IMG/VR virus record: IMGVR_UViG_3300028024_000105
Location: 32,811 to 96,810 of that record
Reading direction: 5' to 3' (one strand)
Length of the DNA: 64,000 bases
Origin: a virus
Shown: in pieces, positions 14,441 to 21,702 of the stretch
Layout of the letters: each line of letters opens with the position of its first letter
Numbering within the stretch: position 1 is the first letter of the stretch
The notes under the pieces: model-generated
What the model saw: only the letters and a program-made list of their open reading frames with translations
Told to the model about the DNA's origin: nothing
Databases searched by the model: none
Made by a program: the position numbers and the translations under genes

Positions 14441-15363
14441 TCCATCTCCAGCGTCCGGACGACTTTCTGAAGGACTACGACGAGTCCAAGCACCCGCGCG
14501 ACGAGCGCGGACGTTGGGCATCGGGCGGCAGCGGAGGGGCATCGAGTCCGGACATCTCGCCTGGCTCGCGCACCCTCCCTTCCGTCATGCGGGAGGCGAG
14601 CGGACACCCCAACAAGGTGGACATCGAGCGCCTGGGCGACGAGACCACGAGCGTCGGCACGGTCTACAAGGCCACCTTCAAGGACGGCAGCAAGGCCGTC
14701 TACAAACCCGAGAAGGGGAACGGCTACACGACCACGGGCTTGGACGAGCAGGACAACGAAGTTCAGGTCAAGCTCCGGCGCGACATGGACACCAGCGTGC
14801 CCCAGTACAAGAAGGAGCTGGCCACGATGGAGATTGACCGGGAACTCGGATTCAACCGAGTGCCGCACGTTGAGGTCGTGGATTACGGCCACGGGCTCGG
14901 GCATGCGCAGGCGTTCATCGAGGGCGAGGTCGCGGCCAATGTCGACTACAACACGGTGTCCAACGACGTGTTGACGGGCGCGAGCATGCAGCAGGTCGCA
15001 GCCCTAGACATGATCACCGGGAACACGGACCGGCACTTCGGAAACTTCATGCTGGGCCGGGACGACGATCAGTGGTACGCCATCGACAACGGTCTGACGT
15101 TCCCCGACAAGAACGGCCAGTTCAACAGCGTGCCGGTCCGGACGTTGGGCAAGGGCGGTGTCTCGATCCACGAGAGCGTGAAGGCGTCGCTCGCGAAGTT
15201 CACGCCGGAGAAGCTCGACGTCATCATGTCGCGCAACGGTATCGGCAAAGCCGCGCGCGAGCAGGCGAAGGCTCGCCTGAACATATTGAAGACCAAGAGT
15301 ACCTGGACGGGCGTGGCGCATGAGATGATCGCCTACAACCCCTCAAATGGAATTGAGTTCTGA
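14437..15363 (+). CDS. Kinase-fold putative effector
   Basis: A 308-residue protein. N-terminal module VIHLQRPDDF and HPRDERGRWASGG (19-31) recurs in the next effector and resembles tags of MuF/portal-associated phage proteins. The kinase-like core has GTVYKATF, AVYKPEKG with candidate Lys90, a helix with Glu136 (IDRELGF), catalytic NTDRHFGN (196-203) and metal-binding AIDNG (Asp217). The pattern is that of HipA/PI3-4-kinase/Fam20-type kinases, not classical Ser/Thr kinases. The GTG start is fixed by a box B. I infer a late product that could be packaged and injected; the target is unknown. Confidence 0.7.
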   Translation: MIHLQRPDDFLKDYDESKHPRDERGRWASGGSGGASSPDISPGSRTLPSVMREASGHPNKVDIERLGDETTSVGTVYKATFKDGSKAVYKPEKGNGYTTTGLDEQDNEVQVKLRRDMDTSVPQYKKELATMEIDRELGFNRVPHVEVVDYGHGLGHAQAFIEGEVAANVDYNTVSNDVLTGASMQQVAALDMITGNTDRHFGNFMLGRDDDQWYAIDNGLTFPDKNGQFNSVPVRTLGKGGVSIHESVKASLAKFTPEKLDVIMSRNGIGKAAREQAKARLNILKTKSTWTGVAHEMIAYNPSNGIEF

Positions 15364-15370
15364 GGGCACA

Positions 15371-15625
15371 ATGCTTCGAGGCGTTCGAGTCAAGGTCCTG
15401 GAGTCACGGGGGCAGCGCACCCTCTCCGAGTACATGCTCGCGGGAGACCGCGCAGTCCTGACGTCCGGCAAGCCCATCCCGACCCTTTCGATCTCCGCTG
15501 CCGATGCCGCCCTAGCCCCCGGCCTGGTCGCCCGCGTCTACACGCCCGACGACGGCAAGTGGTTCCTCCGTGCGCTGCTCGTCACCTTCAAATCCGGCTC
15601 TCGGATGCTGGCCGAGCGCTTCTAG
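15371..15625 (+). CDS. Hypothetical protein
   Basis: An 84-residue protein between two effector-type genes. ATG 15371 has GAGG 6 bases upstream. Beta-rich (MLRGVRVKVLESRG, LVARVYTPDDGKWFLRALLVTF). Its position might make it a chaperone, inhibitor or partner of the kinase-like protein; there is no motif to decide. Confidence 0.55.
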   Translation: MLRGVRVKVLESRGQRTLSEYMLAGDRAVLTSGKPIPTLSISAADAALAPGLVARVYTPDDGKWFLRALLVTFKSGSRMLAERF

Positions 15626-15630
15626 CCCGA

Positions 15631-15645
15631 CCGGTCCAAGGGTAC
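15631..15645 (+). promoter_or_regulatory. Box B promoter-like element
   Basis: CCGGTCCAAGGGTAC then GTG (15646), TCCAAG 5 nt from the start. Confidence 0.7.
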
Positions 15646-16461
15646 GTGATCCATTTCACGTATCCGGACGGCTACTTCGAGAAGCGGCGCGACCTGACCA
15701 TCGGAAAGGTCGGTTACTGGGACGAACAGCAGCATCCGCGCGCCGAGGACGGCAAGTTCACGGACGGATCTGGCGGCGCCACGTCGAGCGACGGTCCGGG
15801 TATCCCGAGTTCGGCCGCAGGTGCGGCGCTCGTGAGTCGGGCCGGACAGATGCCCAACTACGAGAGCGTCGCCGACTTTGCGGCGGCTCGAGAGTACATG
15901 GGCAAGCTGGGCACGAACCTGCTGGTGCTGAACGGTGCGAATCCCTCAGACGTTCGTGTCGCGATGCAGTCGACACGTGACTTCATTGAGAAGACCGGCC
16001 TGTCGCCCGAGCGTCTGTACGTGACAACCGACCAATTTATGGTCGACCGCTTCGGCGCACCCACGGCAGACTTGGCTCAGGCTCTGTACGATCCGCAGAC
16101 CCGTGCTGTCATGTCGTCGAAGCTGACCGCACTTTCGGCGAAGCCTACTCAGCCCGGCGGATTCACCATCGGCGAGGACGGATTCAACGAGGCGCAGACG
16201 GCTCTGTGGCACGAGTTCGGTCACTCCGTGCACTTCACGGCCCACGTGGGTTCGCCTGGTCGAGTCCCGCCCAATTTCCGAGGGGCGGTAGAATCGCATT
16301 TGGTTGGAACGTTCAAGGCTCAGGGCATGTCAGACTACGGAGTGACCATGCGAGCCGAGTTCGTGGCCGAGTACGTGTCCGGCCGCATGATGGGCCGCAA
16401 GTTCGGACCGGCGGTCCACGAGGCGTATATCCGATACGGTGGCCCGAAGTTGGGAGACTAA
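15646..16461 (+). CDS. Zinc metalloprotease-like putative effector
   Basis: A 271-residue protein. The N-terminal module (VIHFTYPDGYFEK, then HPRAEDGKFTDGSGG, about 30-44) matches that of the kinase-like protein at 14437. The C-terminal half has the zincin motif HEFGH (189-193) followed by AEFVAEY (E238 or E242 as third ligand), as in gluzincins. The middle (about 75-165) has no known motif. The GTG start is fixed by a box B. The likely role is cleaving a host or virion protein; delivery with the virion is inferred. Confidence 0.7.
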   Translation: MIHFTYPDGYFEKRRDLTIGKVGYWDEQQHPRAEDGKFTDGSGGATSSDGPGIPSSAAGAALVSRAGQMPNYESVADFAAAREYMGKLGTNLLVLNGANPSDVRVAMQSTRDFIEKTGLSPERLYVTTDQFMVDRFGAPTADLAQALYDPQTRAVMSSKLTALSAKPTQPGGFTIGEDGFNEAQTALWHEFGHSVHFTAHVGSPGRVPPNFRGAVESHLVGTFKAQGMSDYGVTMRAEFVAEYVSGRMMGRKFGPAVHEAYIRYGGPKLGD

Positions 16462-16462
16462 G

Positions 16463-16582
16463 ATGACGCCGAACAAGCCGTTGACCCCCGAGCAGGTCCA
16501 GCAGGTCTGGGACAAGATCGAGCAGGCCAAGCCCGATCTGCCCGAGAACTCCAAGGACAAGCCGGACCAGCCCAAGCCATAG
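16463..16582 (+). CDS. Tiny charged protein
   Basis: A 39-residue frame directly behind the metalloprotease gene: TPEQVQQVWDKIEQAKPDLPE then a Lys/Pro/Asp tail. A single helix at most. A strong terminator follows 22 bases later, which fits the end of an operon. Confidence 0.45.
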   Translation: MTPNKPLTPEQVQQVWDKIEQAKPDLPENSKDKPDQPKP

Positions 16583-16604
16583 TCAGCAGACCTTTCTGTT
16601 CTAA

Positions 16605-16648
16605 CCCCGCCGGGAACTTATCGAGACCCGGCGGGGTTTTTTATTTTC
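16605..16648 (+). terminator. Rho-independent terminator
   Basis: CCCCGCCGGG (16605-16614) pairs with CCCGGCGGGG (16627-16636), followed by TTTTTTATTTT. The loop (AACTTATCGAGA) and the upstream CTTTCTGTTCT recur in the terminator at 20208. Confidence 0.9.
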
Positions 16649-16682
16649 TATATTCCGAATCATTCAAGATCCCTTCGACCGC

Positions 16683-16694
16683 GCGTCCTACGGG
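16683..16694 (+). promoter_or_regulatory. Box A promoter-like element
   Basis: GCGTCCTACGGG; an ATG 5 nt later (16697) opens an 8-codon leader frame (MTVERKEE) whose stop overlaps the ATG of the DUF7666 gene. Confidence 0.65.
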
Positions 16695-16719
16695 ACATGA
16701 CGGTAGAAAGGAAAGAGGA

Positions 16720-17571
16720 ATGACCATCGAAGTTCGAACCAAGGCACAATTCGAGGCCGCGCTCAAGATTCCCAACTCCATCATCGACATCCTGGAGGGC
16801 ATCTACGAGCTGGTGACGTACGGAAGCGAGGCTCCGTTCATCCGGCTGTTCGGCAAGGCCGAACTGACCGTCGAGGCGCGGGGATCGTCCCAGCCGCGCG
16901 TCGAGGCGTGGGGATCGTCCCAGCCGCGCGTCGAGGCGTGGGGATCGTCCCAGCCGCGCGTCGTGGCGTGGGAATCGTCCCAGCCGCGCGTCGAGGCGTG
17001 GGGATCGTCCCAGCCGCGCGTCGAGGCGTGGGAATCGTCCCAGCCGCGCGTCGTGGCGTGGGAATCGTCCCAGCCGCGCGTCGAGGCGTCCGGTTTCGTG
17101 CAGCTTTCGCTTCTCGGCAAGATCGTCGCGAAAGCTGCAGCGAAGGTCGCCGTGCTGATCGAGGGTGACGGCCCGAAGGTCACGGGCGGGAAGCAGATCC
17201 GCCGCCAGCTCTTCAAGAACGGGAAGGGATGGTGCGAGTATTACGGAGTCCCGGTCAAGGCAGGGAAGGCCATCGTGTTCAAGGCCCTCGACAAGGACCT
17301 TCGGAGCAGTCACGGTCTCGTCTATCCGGTCGGCGCGACCGTCAAGAGCGACGGCTGGAACAAGAACGAGTGCGATCAGGGACTCCACTTCATCCCTACG
17401 CCCAAGATGGGATACGAGTTCGCGCCGGAGGCCGAGCGGTTCGTCGCGTGTGAAGTCGCCGTGAAGGACATGCTCGTCTTCTCCACCGGCTCGTACCCGA
17501 ACAAGGCGAAGGCTCCGGAGTGCAAGGTCCTCTACGAGTGCAACGACGACGGCGAGGAGATCAAGAAGTAG
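16720..17571 (+). CDS. DUF7666-type protein with 10-residue repeats
   Basis: A 283-residue protein. Residues about 50-123 are seven-plus copies of a decapeptide (VEAWGSSQPR with E/V, G/E and W/R variation), expected to form a regular beta solenoid. The C-terminal 140 residues contain WCEYYGVPVKAGKAIVFKALD, SSHGLVYPVGATV, CDQGLHF and KCKVLYE, as in DUF7666 proteins of other phages. AAAGGAAAGAGG precedes the ATG, and a leader frame may couple translation. A terminator follows. Possible binding or sensing protein; activity unknown. Confidence 0.75.
   Translation: MTIEVRTKAQFEAALKIPNSIIDILEGIYELVTYGSEAPFIRLFGKAELTVEARGSSQPRVEAWGSSQPRVEAWGSSQPRVVAWESSQPRVEAWGSSQPRVEAWESSQPRVVAWESSQPRVEASGFVQLSLLGKIVAKAAAKVAVLIEGDGPKVTGGKQIRRQLFKNGKGWCEYYGVPVKAGKAIVFKALDKDLRSSHGLVYPVGATVKSDGWNKNECDQGLHFIPTPKMGYEFAPEAERFVACEVAVKDMLVFSTGSYPNKAKAPECKVLYECNDDGEEIKK
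16870..17079 (+). repeat. Seven 30-bp tandem repeats (coding)
   Basis: Units of exactly 30 bp start at 16870, 16900, 16930, 16960, 16990, 17020 and 17050, with a partial unit after. Differences are a few point changes (GAG/GTG, GGA/GAA, TGG/CGG). The reading frame is kept, so copy number can change without frameshift. Confidence 0.95.
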
Positions 17572-17592
17572 ATCAACGCCCTTTTCTTTCAA

Positions 17593-17633
17593 CCCCGGCG
17601 ATGCATCCAAGTGTCGCCGGGGTTTTTCTTTTC
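17593..17633 (+). terminator. Rho-independent terminator
   Basis: CCCCGGCGA pairs with TCGCCGGGG (17593-17601 and 17614-17622), then TTTTTCTTTTC. Confidence 0.9.
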
Positions 17634-17660
17634 CCACCGTTCGAATTGTGTTTCGTCACC

Positions 17661-17672
17661 GCGTCTGACGGA
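17661..17672 (+). promoter_or_regulatory. Box A promoter-like element
   Basis: GCGTCTGACGGA, then GC and ATG (17675): TCTGAC is 5 nt from the start. TCGAA lies 16 bases upstream of CGTCTGAC. Confidence 0.7.
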
Positions 17673-17674
17673 GC

Positions 17675-18160
17675 ATGCAAGCGACCCTGGACGCGCGGCG
17701 CATCCGGCTGACGGCGCCGCCGAGCCATTCGTCCGAGGGTACACCGCCGGTTCTCCTAGACGGCGTCGTGATTGGTCGAGCCCGGCGAAGCACCAGCCGA
17801 CTGGTGTTCGGGTACGGCCGGTACATCGTGAAGGTCGGCCACCAGAGCAGGAACGAAGTCGAAGTCTGGGATGGGCTTCCCGATGTAGACCGGCCGTACT
17901 TCGCGGCCCCAGTGGCGTGGGGGACCGTTGAAGGCGACGTCGAGCGCCGTTGGTGGGTCGCCCAGCGCGTGCTCCCGATCAAGCGTGCCCTTCAGTGCTA
18001 CAGCCTGGCCGAGTGGCAGACCGCCTGGGAGGAACTCTATCCCGTGCTTCTGCGCAACGACATCCGCGACGTGCTGTTCGACGAGGTCATCGGCATGCCG
18101 CGTCCGCACAACTGGACCATCGTCGATGACGCTCCTGTCGTGTTCGATTACGCTTCGTAG
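17675..18160 (+). CDS. Minimal kinase-fold-like protein
   Basis: A 161-residue protein. YIVKVGHQSRNEVEVW (about 50-65) resembles the VAIK lysine strand and the Glu-bearing helix of protein kinases, and MPRPHNWTIVDDAPVVFDYA at the C-terminus resembles a shortened catalytic loop and DFG-like metal site. It stops right after this segment, so the C-lobe is missing; it may be a pseudokinase or a very small phosphotransferase. The ATG is fixed by box A spacing, with no ribosome site. Confidence 0.55.
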   Translation: MQATLDARRIRLTAPPSHSSEGTPPVLLDGVVIGRARRSTSRLVFGYGRYIVKVGHQSRNEVEVWDGLPDVDRPYFAAPVAWGTVEGDVERRWWVAQRVLPIKRALQCYSLAEWQTAWEELYPVLLRNDIRDVLFDEVIGMPRPHNWTIVDDAPVVFDYAS

Positions 18161-18172
18161 CCGGAGACCGAA

Positions 18173-18385
18173 ATGATCCACAGCGTGCAGATGCGTCCGT
18201 TGCTGAAAGGCGAAGCCTATCCGCCGGAAACCCGGGACATGAACCGGACGCCGCCGAAGCCCGCGCGATGCGAGGGATGCAAGGCGGTCCACACGCCGCG
18301 CGACCCGCTCTTCAAGGCGACGCCGATGATGGCGCCAGAGTTCATCACGTGCTGGTACTGCTTCCAGATGGGGAAGTCGGGCTAG
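18173..18385 (+). CDS. Small zinc-ribbon protein
   Basis: A 70-residue protein with CEGC and CWYC knuckles (about 33-36 and 60-63), the spacing of a zinc ribbon. It overlaps the stop of the convergent minus-strand gene by 4 bases. Function unknown. Confidence 0.55.
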   Translation: MIHSVQMRPLLKGEAYPPETRDMNRTPPKPARCEGCKAVHTPRDPLFKATPMMAPEFITCWYCFQMGKSG

Positions 18386-18606
18386 CTGTACTGCTCCGCG
18401 TAGGGCTGCAGAGCCTGGATCACGGTAGGTGGGATGTCGATCTCTTCGGTACCGCTGGTCGTGCCCACTTCGAGGGCGAAGGCGAGGGACGCCGACTCTC
18501 GTCCGCCCGGTGCGAAGACGAACCCCTGGTACTCGCCGGGCTCGCGAGTCGATCCGTCCAGTTCCATCCACCACCCCAAGGGCAGCCTGATCTTCTTGTT
18601 GGCCAT
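18382..18606 (-). CDS. Hypothetical protein
   Basis: A 74-residue beta-rich protein (IRLPLGWWMELDGS, YQGFVFAPGG, ASLAFALEV). ATG 18606 follows AGAAAGGA; an in-frame ATG at 18627 behind the minus-strand box C would add MNRKDTT. Divergent from the GHKL-protease gene, with both promoters in one 130-bp region. Function unknown. Confidence 0.6.
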   Translation of the reverse strand: MANKKIRLPLGWWMELDGSTREPGEYQGFVFAPGGRESASLAFALEVGTTSGTEEIDIPPTVIQALQPYAEQYS

Positions 18607-18631
18607 CGTCGTGTCCTTTCTGTTCATGTAG

Positions 18632-18660
18632 GTAAGACGCCGAGGGCTCTCGTTCGTTAC
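18632..18660 (-). promoter_or_regulatory. Box C promoter-like element
   Basis: On the minus strand, GTAAC (18660-18656), 16 bases, CGTCTTAC (18639-18632), then CTACATGAACAGAAAGGA. Confidence 0.7.
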
Positions 18661-18686
18661 CGGGAATGCAGATAATCGCATTCCGT

Positions 18687-18715
18687 GTAACAGTCATGCA
18701 GGTTTGGCGTCTCAC
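18687..18715 (+). promoter_or_regulatory. Box C promoter-like element
   Basis: GTAAC (18687-18691), 16 bases with CATGCAGGTT, CGTCTCAC (18708-18715). AATGCAGATAATCGCATT lies between this and the divergent site and could serve both. Confidence 0.7.
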
Positions 18716-18739
18716 TCATGTGAACAGAAAGGAGATCGG

Positions 18740-20188
18740 ATGAACTGGTTCGAGGTCGACAAGAAGGGCCTAGCCAATCTGCTGGGACGCCGGGGCAAGG
18801 CGTTCCTCGTGCACGAGCTGGTCCAGAACGCCTGGGACACGAACGCGACGCGCGTCGACGTGAACCTCGTGTCGCTGCCCGGCCGCAAGCTGGCCCGGCT
18901 GACCGTGGAAGACGACGACCCGGAGGGCTTCAAGGACATCTCGCACGCCTTCACGCTCTTCGCGGAGTCCGCCAAGAAAGGCGACGCCGAGAAGCGTGGG
19001 CGCTTCAACCTTGGCGAGAAGCTCGTCCTCGCGCTCTGCAAAGAGGCGAAGATCACGACGACGACCGGAGGGGTCAAGTTCAGCGACAAGGGGCGCCAAG
19101 TGATCGGCGCCACGACCATGTCCGGTTCCATCTTCGAAGCCCTGATCCCGCTGACCGACGCCGAGTTGGGCGAGATGACCAAGTCGGTCGCGTGTCTGAT
19201 CCCGCCCGCCGGGATCGCCACGTTCTACAACGGCGACGCGCTCCTGGAGCGCATGCCGCTCCACGAGTTCGAGATCACGCTCCCGACGGAGATCGCCAAC
19301 GCCGAGGGCCAGCTCCGGCGGACCGAGCGCAAGACCAAGGTGCAGGTCTTCGATCCGCAGGATGGAGAGCAGGCCAGCATCTACGAGATGGGCATCCCCA
19401 TCGTCGAGACCGAGGACAAGTGGCACTACAACGTGCTGCAGAAGGTCCCGCTCAACATGGATCGGGACAACGTGACGCCGCACTACCTCAAGACGGTGCG
19501 CGCGGCCGTGCTGAACGCCATGCACGAGAAGCTCACGCCCGAGGACGCCAGCACCCCGTGGGTGCGCGAGGGCGCGGCCGACGAGAACGCCACCAAGGAA
19601 GCCACCGAGAAGGTGATGGACCTTCGCTTCGGGAAGAAGCGCGTCATCTTCGACCCCTCCGACCTGGAGGGCAACAAGCTCGCCGTGTCCGAAGGCTACA
19701 CCGTGATTCCGCCCCGGTCCCTGAACAAGGACGAGTGGGACAACGTCCGCAAGCACGACCTAGCAAAGCCCGCCGGGCAGGTCACGCCGTCGCCCAAGCC
19801 CTACTCGCCCGAGGGCGACCCGCTCAAGATCCTGCCCGAGCTGGAGTGGACCGACCCCATGAAGCGGGTGGCCGAGTACGCGCGCTGGCTCGCGCAGGAG
19901 CTGCTGGGGAACAACCGCCTGCACGTGATCATCGCGCGCGAGGCAACGTGGCCTTACGGCGCGACCTACGGCATGGATCAGTTGACCCTCAACCTGGGCC
20001 GACTGGGGCACGACTGGTTCAAGTCGGTCGGCCAGCACACGGATCGCTTGCTGATCCATGAGTTCGGGCACCACTACGCGGCGGACCACCTGTCGAAGGA
20101 ATACTACGATGCCCTGTGCAAGCTCGGCGCGAAGATGACGGCCTTGGCCCTGCAGTACCCGGAGGTCTTCAAGGGTTTCCGGATCTGA
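18740..20188 (+). CDS. GHKL ATPase-zinc metalloprotease fusion
   Basis: A 482-residue protein. The N-terminal GHKL fold has the N-box helix HELVQNAWD (25-33), EDDD (57-60) as the nucleotide-binding acidic motif and GRFNLGEK (87-94) as the glycine lid. The C-terminus has a zincin motif HEFGHHYAADHL (440-451). The middle is partly disordered (Pro/Lys-rich about 350-370). Such a combination suggests an ATP-gated protease or remodelling factor, comparable in logic to Hsp90/MORC-type switches. GGAG lies 5 bases before the ATG. It ends at a terminator, so it is probably monocistronic. Substrate unknown; host defence or takeover is a guess. Confidence 0.75.
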   Translation: MNWFEVDKKGLANLLGRRGKAFLVHELVQNAWDTNATRVDVNLVSLPGRKLARLTVEDDDPEGFKDISHAFTLFAESAKKGDAEKRGRFNLGEKLVLALCKEAKITTTTGGVKFSDKGRQVIGATTMSGSIFEALIPLTDAELGEMTKSVACLIPPAGIATFYNGDALLERMPLHEFEITLPTEIANAEGQLRRTERKTKVQVFDPQDGEQASIYEMGIPIVETEDKWHYNVLQKVPLNMDRDNVTPHYLKTVRAAVLNAMHEKLTPEDASTPWVREGAADENATKEATEKVMDLRFGKKRVIFDPSDLEGNKLAVSEGYTVIPPRSLNKDEWDNVRKHDLAKPAGQVTPSPKPYSPEGDPLKILPELEWTDPMKRVAEYARWLAQELLGNNRLHVIIAREATWPYGATYGMDQLTLNLGRLGHDWFKSVGQHTDRLLIHEFGHHYAADHLSKEYYDALCKLGAKMTALALQYPEVFKGFRI

Positions 20189-20207
20189 ACTAGCCTTTCT
20201 GTTCTGA

Positions 20208-20250
20208 CCCCCGGCAGGAATTTATCGAGACCTGCCGGGGGTTCTTTTTT
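20208..20250 (+). terminator. Rho-independent terminator
   Basis: CCCCCGGCAGG (20208-20218) pairs with CCTGCCGGGGG (20231-20241), then TTCTTTTTT. Nearly the same loop as the terminator at 16605. Confidence 0.9.
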
Positions 20251-20268
20251 CGACATTCCTGCATCGGC

Positions 20269-20280
20269 GCGTCCTACGGA
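20269..20280 (+). promoter_or_regulatory. Box A promoter-like element
   Basis: GCGTCCTACGGA with TCGACATTCC upstream (from 20250); ATG (20283) is 5 nt behind TCCTAC. Confidence 0.75.
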
Positions 20281-20282
20281 GC

Positions 20283-20951
20283 ATGAGGTATCTGCTCGCG
20301 CTGCTGCCCCTGCTGATGCAGGACTGGGGCCATCAGGAACGCAGCGGCCTGGACACGGGGGACCTGGCGGCGGCTCTCGAGGAAGCCGACAAGGAAGTGG
20401 TCGAGGTTCAAAAAGAGGCTCGAGAGCTTCGCATCGAGAACAGAGCGACGTTCGAGCAGCTCGAGATCCTCGTCGCCGAGAACGGCACCCTGAAATGGGA
20501 GCTGGAGCGCGCTGGTAGGCATCGGGTGATCAACGCCCTCGAGCGAGTGCTGCTTCAGAGGCTGATGGAGCCCGTGGATCGGTGGCTCGCGGCCCCCATG
20601 ATCTCGAATGAGCCGCTACCCCTAGTCAAAGAGGGCCAGCGCTGGTACGTGCTGGTCATCCAACCACGGAACGCCCTTCGTTCCGGTCCTCTGTGGGTGA
20701 AGTTCTATCTCGACGCGGCGGAAACCGACGCCCGGTGGTACGCCGAACGTGAATCCCAGTTCATGGCGATGTCCATCCACGCGAAGAGCAAGCGTCGCGG
20801 GCTGATCGACGTCCTCGAGCGCCACCTGGTCCTGTCTCTCGGCGACCCAGAGGCCGTCGAGACCATGATCGACGGCACGCCGCATCTGTATCGACTCGTG
20901 ACCAAGGACAGCGACGTCGACAAGCTGCGGAAAGAAGACCTGATCTACTGA
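20283..20951 (+). CDS. Hypothetical coiled-coil protein
   Basis: A 222-residue protein. A hydrophobic N-terminus (MRYLLALLPLLM) could be a short anchor or signal. Residues about 28-75 form a strong coiled coil (LEEADKEVVEVQKEAREL...). The rest is mixed alpha/beta (YVLVIQPRNALRSGPLWVKFYL). The start is set by a box A; no ribosome site. First gene of a plus-strand operon. Function unknown. Confidence 0.65.
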   Translation: MRYLLALLPLLMQDWGHQERSGLDTGDLAAALEEADKEVVEVQKEARELRIENRATFEQLEILVAENGTLKWELERAGRHRVINALERVLLQRLMEPVDRWLAAPMISNEPLPLVKEGQRWYVLVIQPRNALRSGPLWVKFYLDAAETDARWYAERESQFMAMSIHAKSKRRGLIDVLERHLVLSLGDPEAVETMIDGTPHLYRLVTKDSDVDKLRKEDLIY

Positions 20952-21079
20952 TGCCTCCACGCCGCCGCAAGACACCGCGCCGGAAGCGGCAGCACTGGGT
21001 GACCGGGTCCGCAATGAACATCGACCGACGGCAGCGCGCTCCGCGCCGCCTGAATGAAATCGACGGAAGACAGAGGTAG
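20951..21079 (+). CDS. Tiny highly basic protein
   Basis: A 42-residue, Arg-rich protein (MPPRRRKTPRRKRQHW...). TGATG overlap with the previous gene; the following ATG is 2 bases after its stop. Composition suggests nucleic-acid binding. Could be a shadow frame, but the exact packing favours a gene. Confidence 0.4.
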   Translation: MPPRRRKTPRRKRQHWVTGSAMNIDRRQRAPRRLNEIDGRQR

Positions 21080-21081
21080 TT

Positions 21082-21702
21082 ATGAGTCACGCCTGGTTCG
21101 TCGGCGCCCACGGTGTCGAAGGTGTCTTCGAGGCCATGGACATCATGAAGTGCGATCCCGCCGAGTGCGACGACGAGGGCAAGGATCGCTGGGTTGAGTT
21201 CCTCAAGAAGAATGGCCGCTGGGATGATGCCAAGTGCTCGGCGGAAAAGACGGACTCGGTGTTTCTCGACGGTGGCGGCATGGTCATGATCAAAGAGGCC
21301 AAGGTCGCGTGGGAGGCCAACGGCTGCAAGTTCGAGACATACGCCCGGCAGATCCCGATCCTACTGGGCACGTTCAAGCGGATTCTCGGGCGCCCGGTGC
21401 CCGAGTTCCCGAGCTGCACAGGCTTCGGAGGGTTCTGCCGGAAATATTTCTTCTCCCTGAAGACCGTCACAGACTCCATCCCGATCCTGGAACGGCTCGC
21501 CGTCGAGACGGACGAAGATCGTCTGAAGACCGAGGGCGAGCTGCAGGACGCGCTGAACCGCACGCCGAACGCGACGAGCGTCCGGACATGCAGTTGCGAT
21601 TCCGGACGCCAGTACGCCGACTGCTGCGGCAAGGGCACGGAGTCGCCGGAGCAGAACTCGCTTCGGCGCGGCATCACGATGAATCAGGTGGAGAAGAACT
21701 AG
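21082..21702 (+). CDS. SEC-C motif protein
   Basis: A 206-residue protein with a C-terminal SEC-C zinc motif, CSCDSGRQYADCCGKG (about 171-186), the SecA-C-like metal-binding tail found on many proteins. The N-terminal 160 residues have no recognised domain (several Cys, a PVPEFPSCTGFGGFC segment). The motif typically mediates protein or ribosome contacts; here the role is unknown. Confidence 0.7.
   Translation: MSHAWFVGAHGVEGVFEAMDIMKCDPAECDDEGKDRWVEFLKKNGRWDDAKCSAEKTDSVFLDGGGMVMIKEAKVAWEANGCKFETYARQIPILLGTFKRILGRPVPEFPSCTGFGGFCRKYFFSLKTVTDSIPILERLAVETDEDRLKTEGELQDALNRTPNATSVRTCSCDSGRQYADCCGKGTESPEQNSLRRGITMNQVEKN

Noticed and set aside
16870-17090. Regular 30-bp repeats as a CRISPR array
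   Set aside because: There are no unique spacers; the units are contiguous and encode an in-frame decapeptide.
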